Assembly: GCA_002293345.1 (NCBI GenBank)
Contig: DBDB01000090.1
Span: 13,327 to 23,908, forward strand
Length of the DNA: 10,582 nucleotides
Source: Alistipes sp. UBA943
GTDB lineage: Bacteria > Bacteroidota > Bacteroidia > Bacteroidales > Rikenellaceae
Direction: 5' to 3'
The notes below the pieces were generated by a model. It had not been told where the DNA came from, ran no database searches, and saw nothing but the letters and a program-made list of their open reading frames with translations. How positions within the stretch are numbered: the stretch's first letter is position 1; the number at the start of each line of letters is the position of its first letter. A program made the translations under genes and the position numbers. Below are positions 6,475 through 10,582 of this stretch, piece by piece.

Positions 6475-7455
6475 ATGAAAAAACGATTGGTTTTACTTAT
6501 ACTATTTGCCTCATTCGGGTTCTCTTTCGGAGCGTCCGCACAACCGCTGATGAGCGCCAGGGATATGGTATCCATACGCCCTATGACACCCTCTGAGGTC
6601 GATAATTTACCGAAGGAGGCCCGTGCGGCGCTGAACAACAAGTTGAACCAGATGGTGGCCCAGAATGGTTTCGGCGCCACATCCAGCCAATTTGTACTGA
6701 CGGCCAACCTGGTCTTGACGGACAAGCAGGTTACCGCTACGGCACCCGCCAACTTCGTGGTGAAGTACGAAGCGTCGTTCTACGTGGTGGATCTGCTCGA
6801 CAAGACGATCCTGAATGAAGTGTCGGTGTCGTTGACGGGGGTCGACCGGTTGGAGAACCGTGCCATCGTGCAGGCGGTCAACCAGATCAATCCCAAAAGT
6901 TCGGCGATCCGTGCGTTCATGAACAACACCCGTACGAAGATCGTGGATTACTACAACACACGCATCCCGTCGCTGTTGACCAAGGCTCAGGGATTGGCTG
7001 ATCGCAACGAATATACCGCTGCGCTGGAGATTCTTTCGGCGATTCCCGAGACGGTGGATCAATACCCCATGGTGTCGGAACAGATGACCGCCATTTACGA
7101 GAAGAAGATCGACCGCGACGCTTCCTCAGCGCTACAAGCGGCACGTGGCAAGATGGCCACCCACGAGTATGACGAGGCGATCGAAGCGTTGATGAAGGTG
7201 GATCCCGCAAGTACGAGAGCCTCCGAAGCATTGGCGTTGATCGCACAGTTGCAGGAGCGTCTGGATGCCGAGGAGTTGAGGTACTATGAAGATTGGAAAA
7301 AGCTGCAAGCGAACGAGATGGAGTTGGAGAGACACCGTATCGACGCTGCACGCGCGGTGGGTGTCGAGCAGGCGAAAGCCGATGCGGCGCGCCCCAACAA
7401 CCCGATGCAGGGAGAGTTGGATCACTGGTTCCTGATCACTTTTAACATGCGATAG
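6475..7455 (+). CDS. Exported TPR-like / coiled-coil protein (326 aa)
   Basis: A signal peptide (MKKRLVLLILFASFGFSFG) with cleavage after ASA leaves Gln23 as the first mature residue. Residues 25-160 form an alpha/beta domain, with FVLTANLVLTDKQVTATAPANFVVKYEASFYVVDL (73-107) as its beta core. Residues about 165-262 read as TPR-like helical hairpins (KAQGLADRNEYTAALEILSAI, then AARGKMATHEYDEAIEALMKV). Residues about 256-306 are charged and probably coiled coil. Such a layout suggests a protein-protein contact role in the envelope, perhaps with the products of the flanking genes. The start is at ATG 6475, where GGAG directly abuts the ATG and is too close to act as a Shine-Dalgarno site. The stop lies 3 bases before the next ATG (7459), which indicates translational coupling. 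No named family recognised. Confidence 0.8.
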   Translation: MKKRLVLLILFASFGFSFGASAQPLMSARDMVSIRPMTPSEVDNLPKEARAALNNKLNQMVAQNGFGATSSQFVLTANLVLTDKQVTATAPANFVVKYEASFYVVDLLDKTILNEVSVSLTGVDRLENRAIVQAVNQINPKSSAIRAFMNNTRTKIVDYYNTRIPSLLTKAQGLADRNEYTAALEILSAIPETVDQYPMVSEQMTAIYEKKIDRDASSALQAARGKMATHEYDEAIEALMKVDPASTRASEALALIAQLQERLDAEELRYYEDWKKLQANEMELERHRIDAARAVGVEQAKADAARPNNPMQGELDHWFLITFNMR

Positions 7456-7458
7456 ATC

Positions 7459-8745
7459 ATGAAAAAGCTAATCTTATTGGCAGGTGTGCTGTTGTGTACG
7501 GTTGCCGTGACACAGGCCCAGGTGAAGGTGGTCGACAGCAGTGCACGCAAAGCCCCGACGTGGTACGAGGGTGCGCGTCAGGACTACATCATCGTTACGA
7601 GTGTCGACAGCGACATGGAGCGTGCCAAGACCAACGCGTTGGACGACGTGCGCAAACACATCATCGAGTCGGTGGCGCAGAACGTGACGTCGTCCAGCCA
7701 GGGCAACATCTCACAAACCTCGGTCGACGGACAGATCACCAGCTTTCTGGACGAGTACAAATCCTCTATGTCGACACAAGCGGCATCGGTGCCCTATCTG
7801 AAAGGTATTTCGGCGTCGCGGATCGAGGAGTTCTATTGGGAGAAGCGTCAGGATAGATCCACGGGGGCGGTGACCTATGTATACAGCATCCTGTACCCCT
7901 TCCCGAGCGTGGAGTTGAAGAGCCTCGTGGCGGAGTTCCAGAAACGCGACAAGCAGATGATGGCCGAATACGAACGTCTCGCATCGGAGATCCACAGCGT
8001 CGGTTCCGTCGAGCAGATCGACAAGGCGGTGGCGGATCTGAATCCCCTCATCGCTTACTTCTTCGACGAGGTACGCAAGAATCAGGCTCGCACGTTGCAG
8101 AATAATTATCGCGCGTTGTACGACCGCATCACGTTCGAGACGGTGTCGAACGAATTGGGCGAATACCGATTCCGATTGATGTTGGAGGGACGCCCTATCG
8201 CGACGTCGCAACGAATGACACTCAAAGCGGATTGTGCCACGAAACTCGCGGCGCAACCCCATGGCGACGTGATCACGGTGACGTACGATTATGACGGTTG
8301 CGCGTGGGATGAAGAGAATGGCGTGACGGTGACGATGCGCCTCAACAACAAGAATGTCGCCCACAAGTTTCATTACACGGTGAAGAAAAACGCTGTGGAG
8401 GTATATCCCGAAAAAACGGTCTACCTGACGGCGAGTGACAAGGGTGACGGTGTAGTCACGAACATAGAGATCCGGATGACGATACACTCCGACCTCGGCG
8501 GTCCATACACGGTGAAGAACGTGACGTTGGAGGTTCCCGGACTCTCGGAACCGCTGTTCCTCGACTATCTGGACATGACGTTCGACGCCACCACATCGAC
8601 ACTCAACGTGACCTGGGTGCGCGGCACGGAGATAATTCGCAAACAGAGCTATCGCCTCAACATGTTGCGTGGCCACATGGAGGTGGAGATTCGCGGCGCG
8701 ACAAAACGTGTCGATTTCGCACTCCCGTTCAAAGCCAACTGGTAA
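7459..8745 (+). CDS. LPP20-like domain exported protein (428 aa)
   Basis: A signal peptide ending in VTQA leaves Gln21 as the first mature residue. Residues 31-130 fit an LPP20-like fold: KAPTWYEGARQDYIIVTSV (31-49), then the helix DMERAKTNALDDVRKHIIESVAQ (52-74) in which exported substrates of this family carry small residues every four positions. A strand segment, GAVTYVYSILYPF, is near 137-149. A coiled region (about 152-220) follows, and the C-terminal 200 residues look beta-rich, with repeated strands such as GDVITVTYDYDG and TNIEIRMTI, suggesting two immunoglobulin-like sandwiches. It starts 3 bases after the preceding stop, so the two are probably coupled. LPP20 was first named from a Helicobacter lipoprotein, but this copy has no lipobox. 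Molecular role unknown; a periplasmic or outer-membrane-associated location is inferred. Confidence 0.75.
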   Translation: MKKLILLAGVLLCTVAVTQAQVKVVDSSARKAPTWYEGARQDYIIVTSVDSDMERAKTNALDDVRKHIIESVAQNVTSSSQGNISQTSVDGQITSFLDEYKSSMSTQAASVPYLKGISASRIEEFYWEKRQDRSTGAVTYVYSILYPFPSVELKSLVAEFQKRDKQMMAEYERLASEIHSVGSVEQIDKAVADLNPLIAYFFDEVRKNQARTLQNNYRALYDRITFETVSNELGEYRFRLMLEGRPIATSQRMTLKADCATKLAAQPHGDVITVTYDYDGCAWDEENGVTVTMRLNNKNVAHKFHYTVKKNAVEVYPEKTVYLTASDKGDGVVTNIEIRMTIHSDLGGPYTVKNVTLEVPGLSEPLFLDYLDMTFDATTSTLNVTWVRGTEIIRKQSYRLNMLRGHMEVEIRGATKRVDFALPFKANW

Positions 8746-8793
8746 ACCCGCCCAAGCTCGCCTTAGGCGGCACCCCCGCGGGTTTTCGGGGGT
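8745..8793 (+). promoter_or_regulatory. Alternative hairpins in the 8745-8824 gap
   Basis: AACCCGC (8745-8751) can pair with GCGGGTT (8778-8784), enclosing an inner CGCC-TTA-GGCG hairpin (8759-8769) and followed by TT. ACCCCCG (8772-8778) can instead pair with CGGGGGT (8787-8793). The two share bases and cannot both form. This could be a partial terminator or attenuator lowering expression of the last gene; regulation is inferred only from base pairing. Confidence 0.4.
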
Positions 8794-8823
8794 AGTTTGT
8801 AGTAAAACTTAATATTAACAACG

Positions 8824-9477
8824 ATGAAAACAACAATGAAAGTAATGTTGGTATGTCTGGCCCTGCTGATGACCATTCCTACCTGCACGTATGCCCAGAG
8901 GAGCGACAAGGAGCTCAAAAAAGACCTCAAGTCGGGTGCTGTCCGCGACAACAAAAAAACGGCCAAAGAGTTGAAAAAAGAGGGATGGACGATCATGCCC
9001 GGCAAACTTCCGATGGAGCGTCAGATCCAGGATGCACAGTATGCCGAGTTGGACGAAACGGCCGAAGGTGAGAAACGTTTCTTCGTCGGTTCGCACACTG
9101 CCATCGGGGGTAACTACACGGCGGCCAAACAGATGGCTGACGACCGTGCACGCTTGGAGTTGGCTGCCGCGGTGAATGCGATGGTGGCACAGAAGATCGA
9201 ACAACAGATCGCCAACAAAGATTTCGGTGACGGTGACCTGCAAGTAATCGACGAGTTCGTATCGGCCAACAAAAGTGTCGTAGCGGCACAGTTGAGCGGC
9301 ATCACGCCCGTGCTGGAGATCTATCGCCCGCTGCCGAAAGGCCAGGTGGAGGTGCGTACGATGGTGAAAGTCGACGCGCAAAAGGCACTGAAAGCGGCAC
9401 GTGAGGCGTTGCGTCCCGGACTGGCGGCGAAAGCCGAAAATCTCGCCCGAAGCCTCGATCTGATCCTGCCCTATTAG
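8824..9477 (+). CDS. LPP20-like family exported protein (217 aa)
   Basis: A signal peptide with cleavage after TYA leaves Gln25 as the first mature residue; Cys21 is not in a good lipobox. A basic helical segment (26-52, RSDKELKKDLKSG onward) precedes the domain. EGWTIMPGKLPMERQIQDAQYAE (53-75) and RFFVGSHTAIGGNYTAAKQMADDRARLELAAAVNAMVAQKI (85-125) give the hallmark strand plus alanine-rich helix of LPP20-like proteins. SVVAAQLSGITPVLEIYRPLPKGQVEVRTMVKVDAQKAL (151-189) gives the second half, and a C-terminal helix follows. Similar proteins are widespread in Bacteroidales with no defined function. An 78-base gap with hairpins separates it from the other LPP20-like gene, but orientation and content suggest the same transcription unit; a weak TAGTTTG at 8793-8799 might give it extra transcription. 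A terminator follows 20 bases after the stop. Confidence 0.8.
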   Translation: MKTTMKVMLVCLALLMTIPTCTYAQRSDKELKKDLKSGAVRDNKKTAKELKKEGWTIMPGKLPMERQIQDAQYAELDETAEGEKRFFVGSHTAIGGNYTAAKQMADDRARLELAAAVNAMVAQKIEQQIANKDFGDGDLQVIDEFVSANKSVVAAQLSGITPVLEIYRPLPKGQVEVRTMVKVDAQKALKAAREALRPGLAAKAENLARSLDLILPY

Positions 9478-9496
9478 ATCTTTTTTTCGGCAAAAC

Positions 9497-9526
9497 AAAA
9501 AACCATCCGTCGAGGGTGGTTTTTTT
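9497..9526 (+). terminator. Rho-independent terminator of the exported-protein operon
   Basis: ACCATCC (9502-9508) pairs with GGGTGGT (9514-9520), with one T-G pair, around a GTCGA loop. It is flanked by A-run 9497-9502 and T-run 9520-9526, which extend the stem and allow termination in both directions. Confidence 0.85.
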
Positions 9527-9538
9527 ATTTAATTTCAC

Positions 9539-9546
9539 TATCTTTG
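9539..9546 (+). promoter_or_regulatory. Bacteroidetes-type -7 promoter element for rpmE2
   Basis: TATCTTTG matches TAnnTTTG exactly and lies 25 bases before the ATG at 9572, just after the operon terminator. The -33 region is T-rich without a clear TTG. Confidence 0.75.
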
Positions 9547-9571
9547 TAGCCCAATTCTAATTGAAATCGTT

Positions 9572-9835
9572 ATGAAACAAGGAATTCATCCCGAAAACTA
9601 CCGTCTTGTAGCTTTCAAGGATATGTCGAACGACCACGTGTTCATCTGCCGCTCGGCCGTGTCGACCAAGGAGACCATCGAAGTGAACGGTGAAACGTAT
9701 CCCGTATACAAAATGGAGATCTCGAACACGTCGCACCCCTTCTACACGGGTAAAATGAAACTCGTGGATACTGCCGGACGTGTCGATAAGTTCATGAGCC
9801 GCTACGCGAAGCGTTACGATAAAAAAGCACAATAG
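9572..9835 (+). CDS. rpmE2: 50S ribosomal protein L31, type B
   Basis: This is a structural protein of the large ribosomal subunit, at the subunit interface. The start MKQGIHPENYRLVAFKDMS, the block VSTKETIEVNGETYPVYKMEI (30-50) and the signature SNTSHPFYTGK (51-61) followed by DTAGRVDKFMSRY (66-78) are those of bacterial L31. It has a single cysteine (26) and lacks the zinc-binding CxxC pair of type A, so it is the zinc-independent type B. Length 87 aa is normal. It has its own promoter (9539-9546) and is followed after 3 bases by the DUF3127 gene, so the two are co-transcribed and probably translationally coupled. Confidence 0.96.
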   Translation: MKQGIHPENYRLVAFKDMSNDHVFICRSAVSTKETIEVNGETYPVYKMEISNTSHPFYTGKMKLVDTAGRVDKFMSRYAKRYDKKAQ

Positions 9836-9838
9836 CGA

Positions 9839-10264
9839 ATGGAGTTCGAGGGAGTCGTACACAAAATTCTGCCCATGCAACAGGGTACTTCTGCGCGCGG
9901 TGAGTGGCAGAAGCAGGATGTCGTATTCGAACTTCCGACGGAACGCGGACGCAAAATCTGTGTCACGTTTTTCAACCGTCCATCCGATGTAGAGATGCTC
10001 CACGAAGGTTCGACCTATATCGTGTCGACCAATGTCGAGTCACGTGAATTTAACGGAAGGTGGTTCACAGATGTACGTGGATGGCGAGTTCAACCCGCCA
10101 CGAATTCCGCCCAATCGGCCGGTGCCGGAGCTGACCCAACGTCAGTTGGGAGTGCGGAGGCTGCGGCCCGTGTGGATGCACCTTGGGGTGACGAACCCGT
10201 CGGTTCAGGCGAAAGGTCGGAGAAATCCACACCTGTACCCGAAGTCGATGACCTGCCGTTCTAA
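9839..10264 (+). CDS. DUF3127 family protein with SSB-like acidic tail (141 aa)
   Basis: The N-terminal ~84 residues (MEFEGVVHKILPMQQGTS, GEWQKQDVVFEL, KICVTFFN, STYIVSTNVESREFNGRWFTDVRGWRV) match the Bacteroidetes DUF3127 family, a small beta-barrel resembling an OB fold. A low-complexity Ala/Gly/Ser/Pro/Glu linker (about 87-133) leads to the end VDDLPF. That tail resembles the acidic C-terminal tip of single-stranded DNA-binding protein, which recruits replication and repair partners. A nucleic-acid-binding role is therefore plausible but inferred; I know no experimental function. It starts 3 bases after the rpmE2 stop. Its stop codon overlaps the stem of the following terminator. Confidence 0.87.
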   Translation: MEFEGVVHKILPMQQGTSARGEWQKQDVVFELPTERGRKICVTFFNRPSDVEMLHEGSTYIVSTNVESREFNGRWFTDVRGWRVQPATNSAQSAGAGADPTSVGSAEAAARVDAPWGDEPVGSGERSEKSTPVPEVDDLPF

Positions 10265-10302
10265 CAAATCCCCGCTCGATGAGCGGGGATTTGTTGTTTT
10301 TT
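10263..10302 (+). terminator. Rho-independent terminator overlapping a stop codon
   Basis: A perfect 15-bp stem, AACAAATCCCCGCTC (10263-10277) with GAGCGGGGATTTGTT (10281-10295), closes a GAT loop and is followed by GTTTTTT. The last two bases of the DUF3127 stop codon are part of the stem, so a terminating ribosome may delay folding. The core matches the terminator at 3170-3203. Confidence 0.93.
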
Positions 10303-10337
10303 GTCCCAACCGTCCCTTTTTTGATTTTAAAACCTTC

Positions 10338-10389
10338 GTTACCTTTTTTTAAAGGTAACACCAAAAATTTTCTTGGATACTTCGTATCC
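10338..10389. repeat. Stack of palindromes before cassette C
   Basis: Three inverted repeats follow one another: GTTACCTTT (10338-10346) with AAAGGTAAC (10351-10359); an imperfect palindrome CCAAAAATTTTCTTGG (10361-10376); and GGATAC (10375-10380) with GTATCC (10384-10389). The cassette C border hairpin (10393-10405) adds a fourth. No gene is visible in 10303-10387. The frame of cassette C stays open back to 10331 but has no ATG. Confidence 0.65.
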
Positions 10390-10582
10390 CTTCCCCGCGC
10401 CGGGGAGCCGTTACTACTCCGATGGTCAGCTGTACAATCAGACTTCCTACGGAGGCTATTGGTTGCTCTCGGCTTCGTCAGCGACGAATGCGCGAAGGTT
10501 CTATTTCGATGCCGGCGCCACGAGTACGACGGTTACCAATCTCGTCGGGTACGGCTTCACCCTCCGTTGTATAAAGATCTAA
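10388..10582 (+). repeat. Orphan C-terminal FISUMP / C-type-lectin-like cassette C
   Basis: It encodes PFPAPGSR, YYSDGQLYNQTSYGGYW, a variable middle containing ARRFYFDAG, then GYGFTLRCIKI and TAA at the very end of the window. It is the copy closest to the canonical FISUMP / DGR-type pattern (P-A-x-G-x-R-x-x-S-x-G-x-L, G-x-Y-W, A-x-x-F-x-F, G-F-x-L-R-C). The only in-frame start is a TTG at 10373 inside a palindrome, with no ribosome binding site, so it is likely not expressed alone. The left border hairpin is CCCCG-CGC-CGGGG (10393-10405). The right border is identical to cassettes A and B. At 195 bp it is intermediate in length. It lies about 90 bases after the DUF3127 terminator. Confidence 0.75.

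Noticed and set aside
7711..8676. A 321-codon minus-strand open frame opposite the LPP20-like gene
   Set aside because: Arg/His/Val-rich shadow of the plus-strand gene, with no start context or recognisable domain; the same applies to the other long antisense frames at 3522-4442, 4458-5057 and 5515-6093.
1..10582. Complete diversity-generating retroelement
   Set aside because: No reverse transcriptase, accessory gene or template repeat is encoded in the window; only variable-region-like cassettes are seen.
1..10582. CRISPR array, tRNA, rRNA or insertion sequence
   Set aside because: No regular short direct repeats, no tRNA cloverleaf or rRNA-like segment, and no transposase with terminal repeats were found.

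Overview
This window looks like chromosomal DNA from a member of the Bacteroidales. The evidence is: two promoters of the Bacteroidetes type (TAnnTTTG at 3471-3478 and 9539-9546); mostly weak ribosome binding sites; exported proteins that usually carry glutamine right after the predicted signal-peptide cleavage site; a lipoprotein with a PL29/DUF4988-like N-terminus; a type B ribosomal protein L31; and a DUF3127 protein. The fairly GC-rich coding sequence would fit an Alistipes-like (Rikenellaceae) genome, but that genus-level guess is weak.

Layout. (1) 1-191, minus strand: a short cassette encoding only the C-terminal ~60 residues of a FISUMP / C-type-lectin-like domain. (2) 250-3158: an outer-membrane beta-barrel protein followed by a large surface lipoprotein with coiled-coil and repeated N-terminal modules, closed by a strong bidirectional terminator (3170-3203). 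(3) 3204-3401: a second C-terminal cassette, followed by GC-rich hairpins and a promoter. (4) 3501-9477: six collinear genes for exported proteins of poorly known function. They include a DUF6175-like protein and at least two LPP20-like proteins, and look like one envelope-associated operon ending at a terminator (9497-9526). (5) 9572-10264: rpmE2 and a DUF3127 OB-fold-like protein with an SSB-like acidic tail, closed by a 15-bp-stem terminator that overlaps the stop codon. (6) 10331-10582: a stack of palindromes leading into a third C-terminal cassette.

The most unusual signal is the set of three cassettes. Each lacks a credible start codon. Each opens at a CCCCG-N3-CGGGG hairpin and ends in an identical stretch including GTTGTATAAAGATCTAA with the stop codon. 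The middle of each is highly variable in sequence and slightly variable in length (about 192, 198 and 195 bp). The encoded protein pattern (P-x-x-G-x-R...S-[ND]-G-Q-L...Y-W...L-R-C-I-K-I) matches the C-terminal part of FISUMP domains and the variable region of diversity-generating retroelement (DGR) target proteins. They could be silent donor cassettes for recombination into an expressed adhesin, dispersed DGR variable repeats, or remnants of a duplicated gene family. No reverse transcriptase, recombinase or full-length recipient gene is visible here, so the mechanism is open.

The remaining genes are ordinary single-copy cargo between these cassettes: envelope proteins that probably act together at the outer membrane, and a housekeeping ribosomal pair.
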